Positions 35,621 to 42,957 of a stretch of 64,000 nt of DNA are shown piece by piece; the first letter of the stretch is position 1; each line of letters opens with the position of its first letter. The translations under genes were made by a program, and so were the position numbers. Origin of the DNA: Oceanobacillus damuensis. GTDB taxonomy: Bacteria; Bacillota; Bacilli; Bacillales; Amphibacillaceae. Below the pieces are notes generated by a model. It saw nothing but the letters and a program-made list of their open reading frames with translations. It did not search any database and was not told the origin of the DNA. The stretch lies in assembly GCF_001618145.1 (NCBI RefSeq), contig NZ_KV392042.1:207279-271278 (forward strand), written 5' to 3'.

Positions 35621-35649
35621 TCGACAAAATTCGGGGAGTGACAGGCACC
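35621..35649 (+). repeat. dispersed short repeat, copy 3
   Basis: TCGACAAAATTCGGGGAGTG followed by ACAGGCACC, 10 bases after the proA stop. Reverse complement of the copy at 12984-13012 with two differences; core shared with 21211-21250. Confidence 0.7.
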
Positions 35650-35728
35650 AAGGTCCTTGCATTCTTGACCACTAAGGTTAAAATAAATATAGAGTCCAAT
35701 GAAGATATTGCAGAAAGAAGGACAATAA

Positions 35729-36658
35729 ATGTTTGAACATGTTACAGATGACATAGAGAAACTGATTGTACGCTTTCCAGGCGGGATGGGTGAAGTTAAT
35801 TGCTATCTTATTAAAGGAGAAAGCGGATACACAGTTATCGATACCGGTACATATGCGAATGAATCAATTGATTTATGGGAAACTGTTCTGGAATCAGGTG
35901 TTCTAGTTGAAAAGGTAGTTTTGACGCATACACATCAGGATCATATTGGTCTCGCCAGATGGTTTCAGGAGAGCATCGGTGTTCCTGTTTTCACTTCCAA
36001 ACTTGGATATATGGAAATGCTGAAAGCCCGAAATTTCAAAAATAAAAAGGAAAAATTGGACAGCCTTATCAAAAGGCATGGTGGTACGGGAATACCAAAA
36101 AGGCTGGATAATGATGCTTTTATATATGATTTTGAACCAGATGGGTTTTTTGAAGAAAATGATAACATCCAGCTTGGCAATGACTTTTATGAAGTAATAT
36201 GGGTTCCAGGCCATGCTCCAGATCAATACATATTCTATCAGAGGGATAAAAAGATTCTCATAGTTGGAGATCATATCTTAAAAGATATTTCACCTGTTAT
36301 TGGTTTGTGGTTAGGGGAGGAGTCAAATCTATTGAAGGAATATTACGATTCTCTTGAAAAAATGACCCAATTCCCTGCTGTCATAGCGCTTCCTGGTCAC
36401 GGGCCGGAAATTACAAACCTTGAGGCTCGTGTTCAAGATATAAAAGATAAACATGATTACCGCCTTGAACAGATTCTGGAGCATATAACCGATCAAGGAA
36501 AAACCGCAAACGAACTAAGTAAAGAAATCTATGCTTCATTAAATATGTCTGTTTTCATAAGTCCTTTCATGGCAACATTAACGAGATTGATTTATTTAGA
36601 ATCGCTAGGGGAAATCCACAGAGTGGAAAAGAATGGATTGATATGTTTTAGCAGGTAA
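35729..36658 (+). CDS. MBL-fold metallo-hydrolase
   Basis: A 309-aa metallo-beta-lactamase-fold enzyme. The zinc motif LTHTHQDHIGLARWF (H-x-H-x-D-H) is at about residue 71, with later ligands in VPGHAPDQ, VGDHILK and ALPGHGPEI. The C-terminal 60 residues form a winged-helix-like part (GKTANELSKEIY), as in LACTB2/RNase Z-related hydrolases. Substrate unknown. Monocistronic; ends at a hairpin. Confidence 0.88.
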   Translation: MFEHVTDDIEKLIVRFPGGMGEVNCYLIKGESGYTVIDTGTYANESIDLWETVLESGVLVEKVVLTHTHQDHIGLARWFQESIGVPVFTSKLGYMEMLKARNFKNKKEKLDSLIKRHGGTGIPKRLDNDAFIYDFEPDGFFEENDNIQLGNDFYEVIWVPGHAPDQYIFYQRDKKILIVGDHILKDISPVIGLWLGEESNLLKEYYDSLEKMTQFPAVIALPGHGPEITNLEARVQDIKDKHDYRLEQILEHITDQGKTANELSKEIYASLNMSVFISPFMATLTRLIYLESLGEIHRVEKNGLICFSR

Positions 36659-36681
36659 AAAATATAATCTTTTTTACCTGC
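36651..36681. terminator. two-way hairpin after the MBL gene
   Basis: GCAGGTAAAAAA and TTTTTTACCTGC form a perfect 12-bp stem that overlaps the stop codon, with the T-run inside the right arm. Confidence 0.6.
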
Positions 36682-36724
36682 GTTTAAACAGTGCAGACTC
36701 TTTAAGATACTATACCGAAGCAAG

Positions 36725-36960
36725 TGGGATTAGGGGCTGCGCGTTCCATACCCCGCTAACTGTTGGAATGGTTCTTGACCCTGTACTGGTGAAAACTGCC
36801 AATTATTACGTAGATGTCGAGACAACGAGTGAATTAAGCTATGGTCAGAGAATCTGTGATTTCAATGGACTATTGAAGAAAGACCCAAATGTGGAAATAT
36901 GCCTCGAAGTGGATCATGAGAGATTTGTATCTATGTTAACTGGTACACTTAAAACTTATT
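36725..36960 (+). pseudogene. C-terminal remnant of a nucleoside hydrolase
   Basis: From about 36750 the frame reads HTPLTVGMVLDPVLVKT then YYVDVETTSELSYGQRICDF and ICLEVDHERFVSML, the last third of an inosine/uridine-preferring nucleoside hydrolase (conserved DPxLVKTxxYYVDIET and SELTYGQ). The catalytic N-terminal DxDxxxDD is absent, so it is a dead tail. It runs in frame into the CBS gene at 36975, so naive gene calling starts that gene too early. Confidence 0.7.
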
Positions 36961-36974
36961 TAGGAGATTTTATC

Positions 36975-37667
36975 ATGTATAAAAACTCGGACAGATTTTT
37001 AACAGCATTCAATCGAATAGAGAAAGAGCTAAAGTCATTGCTTATCAAGAAGGAAATGGGGTTTTCCAGGGCGGTAAGAGTGCTTCAGAAATCGAATGCG
37101 ATTATCAAGCAATATATGGATGACCTTCTGGAATTTGCCGAATTGCGCAATGCCATTGTTCATAATAAGCTTGATATGGCTTTTGTGATAGCTGAGCCCC
37201 ATGATTCTGTCGTGGAGCGTATAGAAAAAATAGAATCCGAACTCACCCAGCCAAGAACAGTAAATCCGCTTTTTATAAAAAAAGTAGTTTCTTTTCAGCA
37301 ACATGAGCCATTATCTAATATTCTCGATGTCATCAATCACAAAGGGATTACAAAGTTTCCAATTTATGATGGAAACGAATTTCAGGGGCTGGTCACACAT
37401 AAAGGGATTGCGAAGTGGCTTGCCAAAGGAACAGAGGCAGATACGGTACCATTGTTTAAAACAAGCATTATGGAAGTTCTTCAAGGTGAAAAAAGCGATA
37501 ACCACAAGTTTATATCGACAGGTACATCTGTTTACGAAGCAATGGATATTTTTAGAGAACAGATTGGAAACGGGAATCGACTTGAGGCCTTACTCATAAC
37601 CAAGAATGGGACCTCGGAGGAGAAGCTTTTGGGAATTGTAACAAACTGGGATATAATGGAAGTCTAA
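36975..37667 (+). CDS. CBS-pair domain protein
   Basis: A 230-aa cytosolic protein: N-terminal helices (FLTAFNRIEKELKSLLIKK, DLLEFAELRNAIVH, a pattern seen in HEPN-like helices), then two CBS motifs from about 105 (SFQQHEPLSNILDVINHKGI..KFPIYDGNEFQGLVTHKGIAKWL and FISTGTSVYEAMDIFREQ..LLGIVTNWDIMEV). CBS pairs bind adenine nucleotides. ATG 36975 has AGGAG 8 bases upstream and excludes the in-frame nucleoside hydrolase remnant that precedes it. Role unknown. Confidence 0.8.
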   Translation: MYKNSDRFLTAFNRIEKELKSLLIKKEMGFSRAVRVLQKSNAIIKQYMDDLLEFAELRNAIVHNKLDMAFVIAEPHDSVVERIEKIESELTQPRTVNPLFIKKVVSFQQHEPLSNILDVINHKGITKFPIYDGNEFQGLVTHKGIAKWLAKGTEADTVPLFKTSIMEVLQGEKSDNHKFISTGTSVYEAMDIFREQIGNGNRLEALLITKNGTSEEKLLGIVTNWDIMEV

Positions 37668-37744
37668 TGCCTGAATGATTGTATTCTGGAGATTTGAATG
37701 TTGAGATCAGTTAACAACTGGTAACCAAAAAAGGAGGGGAATCC

Positions 37745-38359
37745 ATGAATTTCGTATCAATCGACTTTGAAACGGCTAATGAAAAGCGCCACAGCCCATG
37801 TGCAGTGGGTCTTGTGGTTGCCAATGAACATGAAATTATTGATGAATATTACAGCTTGATCAATCCACTGACGGATTTTCGTTCATTCAATACATATATT
37901 CATGGAATTACCGAAGATGATGTTGCAGATGCCCCCACATTTGCAGAGCTTTGGCCTACGCTGAATAAGTATCTGATGAACAATCTTGTTGTTGCACATA
38001 ATGCTAGTTTTGATATGAGTGTAATCCGGAATACCTTGGATTATTTTAAATTGCCATATCCAATAATGGACTATCTGTGCACGGTGAAAATATCCCAGCA
38101 GATATGGCCGGAATTTGATAATCATAAATTAAATACACTCGCATCGAACCACGGGATAACCTTTGAACATCACCATGCTTTGGAAGATGCCCGGGTAGCA
38201 GCCAAAGTTTTCATGAAAGCGATACACGACAAGCAATCGGGGTCGGTTGAAAACTTTTTGGACGTCTGTAATTTAACAAAGGGAAGGATTTATGAAAGAG
38301 GCTATACCCCACCTAAAACGAAGAGGGCGAAAAGAAGCAGAAAAATATATCTAAAATAA
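37745..38359 (+). CDS. DnaQ-like 3'-5' exonuclease
   Basis: A 204-aa DEDDh exonuclease. Exo I FVSIDFETAN (Asp, Glu), Exo II VVAHNASFDMSVI (Asp), Exo III HHALEDARVAAKVF (His, Asp) are all present. The C-terminal 40 residues are basic (PPKTKRAKRSRKIYLK) and may bind nucleic acid. RBS AAAGGAGG is 6 bases before the ATG. A stand-alone relative of the pol III epsilon subunit, used in proofreading or RNA/DNA trimming. Confidence 0.9.
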   Translation: MNFVSIDFETANEKRHSPCAVGLVVANEHEIIDEYYSLINPLTDFRSFNTYIHGITEDDVADAPTFAELWPTLNKYLMNNLVVAHNASFDMSVIRNTLDYFKLPYPIMDYLCTVKISQQIWPEFDNHKLNTLASNHGITFEHHHALEDARVAAKVFMKAIHDKQSGSVENFLDVCNLTKGRIYERGYTPPKTKRAKRSRKIYLK

Positions 38360-38415
38360 CCTGGGACTAGACAACTTCGGAGTATTTGCTATACCCGGAT
38401 TGATTCTCGACCCAC

Positions 38416-38475
38416 GAATTTGGTGCAGAATTCCCCGGATATCCATTTTATTCCTAGAATTTGGTGCAGGATTCC
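38416..38475. repeat. pair of 19-base direct repeats
   Basis: GAATTTGGTGCAG(A/G)ATTCC occurs at 38416-38434 and 38457-38475, 41 bases apart, differing at one base. It is in the 298-base gap between the exonuclease and the acyl-CoA ligase, where I see no gene. Confidence 0.6.
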
Positions 38476-38657
38476 TCAAATCGCCCATATCGTAAGCATT
38501 CCACTCAGCCCGAGTTTTCCCACCCAATAAAATATAATTTCCTCTTTTACAGAAAAAACTAGCCTACGTACTTGCTATTGCAAGTTATCTGAAATAAACT
38601 AAAAAAGAGAATATTCAGCTTGGGAAACACCATTAATATCATTAGAGGAGTGGTTAA

Positions 38658-40262
38658 ATGTCTCATGAAGCAAGTGTACAGGATGTACTGCAAAAGATGG
38701 TGGAACGGGCCAGAAGAAATACACTTGGAGATTTGCTTGCACGAACGCGAGACCGTCTTCCGGATAAATTTGCAATCGTTTACAAAAATAAACGATTGAC
38801 TTATGCAGAGTTGGACGATCTAGTAAATCAAACGGCCCAAGCACTCTCGACAGACGGCATGAAAAAAGGGGACATGGTAACTGTAATGTCCAAAAACAGC
38901 CTGGATTTCGTTTTGGTTACTTTTGCATTGGCACGGATTGGCGCTGTCATGATCCCTATAAACTACATGCTGACGCAGGAGGATATCCGATACATTCTGG
39001 AACATGCTGAAGTCACTGGACTAATTGCATCTGAAGAATATGCAAACCTGCTTGAACAGTCAGCGGGAGGAATGACGATCAGACACCGGTATTTAATGGA
39101 TGTTCCTATTGATTCTAATGAGCAATTGTCTTCATGGACTTCCCTTTCAAAAGCGCGGGAGGGTCACTCTACAGATTTTCTTGATGTACAGCTGGAAGAT
39201 GATGAGCTTGCACAGGTTCTTTATACAAGCGGAACTGAGTCAAGACCAAAAGGAGTTATGCTAACGCATAAAAGTATCATAAGTGAGTATGTCAGTACTA
39301 TTTTTGATGCCAAGATGGAAACGAGTGATGTGGCAATTCATGCGTTACCTCTTTATCATAGTGCACAGCTCCATGTATTTTTAGGGCCTAGTATATATAT
39401 AGGTTCAAGTGGTATTATATTGGACACGGCAAGCCCGGAACTTATCTTAAAAACAATCGAAGAGGAAAAGGCTACCCAGCTATTCTGCCCACCGACAGTT
39501 TGGATTGCATTGCTGCGTCACCCGGATTTTGATACACGTGACCTCTCATCCCTAAAGAAATGCTATTATGGTGCAGCAATCATGCCGCGGGAAATTATTA
39601 AGGAACTGACCGAACGATTGCCGGATGCAAAGCTATGGAACTGTTATGGCCAGACAGAAGTGGCCCCACTTGTTACGGTCTTACAGCCTGAAGATCAATT
39701 GACAAAATTAGGCTCAGCAGGCAAACCAATTTTAAATGTGCAGACAAAGATATTCGATGATCATGGTATGGAAGTGCCTTATGGAGAAACAGGAGAAATT
39801 GTCCACCGCACACCACATGCAATGAAAGGTTATCTGCATGATCCGGATAAAACTGCTGAAGCATTCCGAAATGGCTGGTTCCATACGGGTGATCTTGGAG
39901 TGATGGATGAAGATGGCTATATAACAGTAGTAGATCGTAAAAAAGACATGATCAACACCGGGGGAGTAAATGTTTCAAGCAGGGAAGTGGAAGAAGCGAT
40001 TTATCAGCTGGAAGGTGTTTCGGAGGTTGCAGTAATAAGTATTCCGGATGCTTACTGGATTGAGGCGGTTACTGCCATCATTGTCCCAAAAGATGATGCC
40101 ACCCTGACAGAAGATGATGTTATTGAGTTCTGTAAAGGAAAGCTTTCAAAGTTCAAGATTCCAAAGTATGTTGATTTTACAAAAGAATTGCCGAAAAACC
40201 CAAGCGGTAAGGTACTGAAGCGTTCGCTGCGTGATCAGTATGAGGGATTAGGCCAAAAATAA
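38658..40262 (+). CDS. acyl-CoA ligase (AMP-binding)
   Basis: A 534-aa adenylate-forming enzyme that joins a carboxylic acid (probably fatty acid) to CoA. Motifs: YTSGTESRPKGVMLTH (P-loop-like A3), YHSAQLH, YGAAIMP, YGQTEVAP (A5), GWFHTGDLGVMDEDGYITVVDRKKDMI (A7/A8) and the C-terminal catalytic Lys in PKNPSGKVLKR. Closest to long-chain fatty-acid-CoA ligases of the FadD/YhfL kind. RBS GAGGAG. A terminator follows; no other beta-oxidation gene is nearby. Confidence 0.9.
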   Translation: MSHEASVQDVLQKMVERARRNTLGDLLARTRDRLPDKFAIVYKNKRLTYAELDDLVNQTAQALSTDGMKKGDMVTVMSKNSLDFVLVTFALARIGAVMIPINYMLTQEDIRYILEHAEVTGLIASEEYANLLEQSAGGMTIRHRYLMDVPIDSNEQLSSWTSLSKAREGHSTDFLDVQLEDDELAQVLYTSGTESRPKGVMLTHKSIISEYVSTIFDAKMETSDVAIHALPLYHSAQLHVFLGPSIYIGSSGIILDTASPELILKTIEEEKATQLFCPPTVWIALLRHPDFDTRDLSSLKKCYYGAAIMPREIIKELTERLPDAKLWNCYGQTEVAPLVTVLQPEDQLTKLGSAGKPILNVQTKIFDDHGMEVPYGETGEIVHRTPHAMKGYLHDPDKTAEAFRNGWFHTGDLGVMDEDGYITVVDRKKDMINTGGVNVSSREVEEAIYQLEGVSEVAVISIPDAYWIEAVTAIIVPKDDATLTEDDVIEFCKGKLSKFKIPKYVDFTKELPKNPSGKVLKRSLRDQYEGLGQK

Positions 40263-40330
40263 AAGTGAGAAACACGGTGAGATTACGAACAAGTTCCGTT
40301 ACCTATCGAAAACATTAAAAATATAATGTG

Positions 40331-40372
40331 AAATGACCATTAATTTGTTCGTTAATTTGATGGTCATTTTTT
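40331..40372 (+). terminator. intrinsic terminator after the acyl-CoA ligase
   Basis: AAATGACCAT and ATGGTCATTT form a 10-bp stem followed by T bases, 70 bases after the stop. The stretch 40373-40677 holds no gene I can support. Confidence 0.75.
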
Positions 40373-40677
40373 GTTGGTGTAATAGTATTTTCGTGAACAT
40401 ATACATTAAAATAATAGTGTAAATTGTTCCTCGATTTGTCAGGTAAAATGGCCAGTGCATATCTACATTTTTTAATTACAAATTCTCATGCAAATTGGCA
40501 TACATAAATTTACCATTAATTGAAAATTGATTCATTTTCGCTTGATTTTGCAAGGTGATCTGAGTATGTATGTTAAAATATATATAGATATTGTGAACGA
40601 TTACACTTAAAGGCTAAAGGGGCAGGTTAGTTTTGGAAGATTTAAAATAAATTGCGGAATTAAGATTATATTCAAAA

Positions 40678-40712
40678 GGGTTAGTTTCTAAATGTTTTTT
40701 AGAAACTAACCC
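40678..40712. repeat. strong hairpin at a mobile-element scar
   Basis: GGGTTAGTTTCTAAA and TTTAGAAACTAACCC form a perfect 15-bp stem with a 5-base loop, 12 bases before a serine recombinase remnant. It may be a terminal repeat or a terminator left by the element. Confidence 0.55.
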
Positions 40713-40724
40713 GGAAAGTTTTAA

Positions 40725-40877
40725 GGCCGTTTAAAGAAATATCATAAAAACCACGCAGGAATGAATTATGCAGTAAAGCTTTATAAAGAGGGAGATATGA
40801 CTGTAAATCAAATTTGTAAAATTACAAATGTTTCTAGGACCTCATTATATAGAAAGCTATCGGAAAGGAACAGTTGA
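40725..40877 (+). pseudogene. serine recombinase C-terminal (HTH) remnant
   Basis: The frame ends with HAGMNYAVKLYKEGDMTVNQ then ICKITNVSRTSLYRKLSER and a stop at 40877. This is the Hin/resolvase-type C-terminal helix-turn-helix (A-x-x-L-Y-K-E-G..I..I-T..S-x-x-x-L-Y-R). The catalytic Ser domain is missing. A leftover of a Tn3-type resolvase or an invertase. Confidence 0.7.
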
Positions 40878-40940
40878 TGAGTTGTACCAAAAATCGGAAA
40901 TATATAATAGAAGATAAATTTCATATAGAGGTGGAATTAT

Positions 40941-41762
40941 ATGCCTAAAATTGACAATATGTTAGCAATTCTATGGATGCTTCGTTCAGGTGAAAAAATT
41001 ACTGCAAAACAGATTTCAGAAAAGTTAGAGATGAATATAAGGACTGTGTATCGTTATATTGATACAATTTCAACAAGTGGCGTACCTATAATTTCAGAAC
41101 CAGTACATAACGGTGGATACACTTTATTGAACAATTTTATTGAGGCTCCTCTTTTTTTTGATTTTGAGGAGCAAACTTCACTATTTCACGCTGCTGTTTT
41201 TGCAGAAGAAGCCGGATATTATGGAGGTGAAGCACTAAATAGGGCCATTTCAAAACTAAGTAAATACTCAAATCAAAAGCAGGAAACAAAGATAAACCAA
41301 CATTTAACTAGTCTTGAAGTAATAAGTCGATTAAGTTCACTCTCTATTGAACCTTTTTTGAAGGAGTTGGAGCAGGCCGTAGCTGACGGGTACTCAGTAA
41401 AAATTCTTTACCATAAAAGTGGCGAAAAGCAATTAAATTATAGATTGGTCGATCCGTTCAGAATTATCTATTGGAATAATAAGTGGTATGTGATTGGATT
41501 TTGTCATCTTAGGAATGATATCCGTAGTTTTAGAGTAGATCGAATTGAAAGTCTAATGCTAACCGAAAATAAGTTTAACCGGCCAGAAAATTTTTCAGCA
41601 CATGACTTTTTTATAAAAAATCTTCTTCCAACTATAGAAGATAAGGAAGGGATTATTTCTTTGTTTATTAATGGGGATAAAAGTGTATTGGCTGATATGC
41701 TGTATCTTCCATCCTTAACTAGCTATGCAATGCGCATCTTTGGTGTTGCTTTTCGTAGGTGA
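40941..41762 (+). CDS. HTH-WYL transcriptional regulator, perhaps C-terminally truncated
   Basis: A 273-aa YafY-like regulator: N-terminal DeoR-type HTH (AKQISEKLEMNIRTVYRYIDTIS), then a WYL domain with ILYHKSGEKQLNYRLVDPFRIIYWNNKWYVIGFCHLR. WYL domains sense ligands, often nucleic-acid related. Typical members reach 300-320 aa with a WCX domain; here the end (YAMRIFGVAFRR) is abrupt, and the next 170 bases resemble neither the family nor a neighbour, so the last 30-40 residues may have been lost at a rearrangement. Good RBS GAGGTGG. Confidence 0.75.
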   Translation: MPKIDNMLAILWMLRSGEKITAKQISEKLEMNIRTVYRYIDTISTSGVPIISEPVHNGGYTLLNNFIEAPLFFDFEEQTSLFHAAVFAEEAGYYGGEALNRAISKLSKYSNQKQETKINQHLTSLEVISRLSSLSIEPFLKELEQAVADGYSVKILYHKSGEKQLNYRLVDPFRIIYWNNKWYVIGFCHLRNDIRSFRVDRIESLMLTENKFNRPENFSAHDFFIKNLLPTIEDKEGIISLFINGDKSVLADMLYLPSLTSYAMRIFGVAFRR

Positions 41763-41930
41763 GTTATCATCGGACTCTTTGGACTTTTTGATGGAGGAGC
41801 GCAACATTGGGTTAACCGAATGTAGGGAATCAGCATCCAGATTCTCATTTTGAGCAAAGGGCTTAAAAAACAAATCAAAAAGATAAGGTTCTGGTTTTTT
41901 TCCATAACCTTATCTTTTTGTATTATTGAA

Positions 41931-42824
41931 TTACTGCAATACAGAGAAAAACGCTTTTACAAAATTATAAAAAACTTTCTCAGAAGGTGATAAATCTCTA
42001 TTTTTTGGAGTAATCATCCCAACTGTACGACGTAGCTGAGGAGTGTCTATTATTATTTTTTTTGAGTAATGAGAATTACTATTATCAAATGCGCTTTCAG
42101 GTAACAAGGTTATACCGATACCAGCAGCAACGAGCCCTTTAATCGCATCAAGATCTTCTCCTTCTGACGTAACAATCGGTCTGAAACCTGCTTGTTTACA
42201 TCCTTCAATAGCTAAATTATGAAGGATAAATCCTTTTGGAAATAGCACAAACGGTTCATTGCTTAGTTCAAGTAAATGTACACTCTTTTTATTAGCAATA
42301 GGATTTGTACTAGGTACAAGAGCATGTAGTCTTTCCAAAAACAAGATATCTCCTTTAATATCAGGGTAGTCTGTTGGTACTGGGCCAAGAAATGCAACAT
42401 CAATTTCTCGTTTCTTCACCGATTCTATGAGGAAATTATATGATCCCTGCCGTAATTGGAAAGCGATTCGTGGATATTTCTTTTTAAATTCGGAAGCAAT
42501 CATCGGGAGTAAATGGCTAGCTAAACTAGTTGGAAAACCTATTTTTATGGTACCTCGTTCTGGATCTAGATACTCATCAACATGCTTTTTTGCATGTTCA
42601 ATTGCTTTTATAGCTGTTTTGGCATGAGATAAAAAAGTTTTACCAATATGCGTAATTTTTATGTTTCTTCCTTCTCTGTCAAATAATGAAACTCCTAATT
42701 CTGCTTCTAAATTTGCAATTTGTCTACTAACTGCTGACTGTGCTACATGCAGGTTTGCAGCAGCTTCAGAAACATGCTCTCGTTCAGCAACTTCTATAAA
42801 ATAAACGAGTTGTCTTAACTCCAT
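41931..42824 (-). CDS. gltC: LysR-type activator of glutamate synthase genes
   Basis: A 297-aa LysR regulator: N-terminal HTH (MELRQLVYFIEVAEREHVSEAAANLHVAQSAVSRQ) and a C-terminal effector domain of periplasmic-binding fold. It lies divergent from gltA with a 130-base gap holding an AGATAG-TTT-CTATCT box, the layout of gltC-gltAB in B. subtilis, where GltC responds to glutamate and 2-oxoglutarate balance. ATG 42824 follows GGAGGAG by 6 bases; an in-frame TTG at 42839 sits inside that RBS and is rejected. Confidence 0.88.
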   Translation of the reverse strand: MELRQLVYFIEVAEREHVSEAAANLHVAQSAVSRQIANLEAELGVSLFDREGRNIKITHIGKTFLSHAKTAIKAIEHAKKHVDEYLDPERGTIKIGFPTSLASHLLPMIASEFKKKYPRIAFQLRQGSYNFLIESVKKREIDVAFLGPVPTDYPDIKGDILFLERLHALVPSTNPIANKKSVHLLELSNEPFVLFPKGFILHNLAIEGCKQAGFRPIVTSEGEDLDAIKGLVAAGIGITLLPESAFDNSNSHYSKKIIIDTPQLRRTVGMITPKNRDLSPSEKVFYNFVKAFFSVLQ

Positions 42825-42860
42825 ATTGAACTCCTCCAAAATTTAATCTATATCAAAAAG

Positions 42861-42875
42861 AGATAGTTTCTATCT
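42861..42875. promoter_or_regulatory. likely GltC operator
   Basis: AGATAG-TTT-CTATCT, a perfect 15-base palindrome of LysR type (T-N11-A frame within it), midway between gltC and gltA. It probably binds GltC to activate gltA and repress gltC. Confidence 0.6.
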
Positions 42876-42957
42876 TAATTATATATTGTTTCGATTAATA
42901 ATAACATATAAGATTCTATCAGACACTTCAAAAAGATGGAAACGAGGAGCTTATTAT

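Noticed and set aside
41763-41930. Possible second group II intron fragment (GCGCAACATTGGGTTAACCG resembles part of the 50750 region)
   Set aside because: Only about 20 bases are similar and no flanking domain I features are present; chance similarity cannot be excluded.
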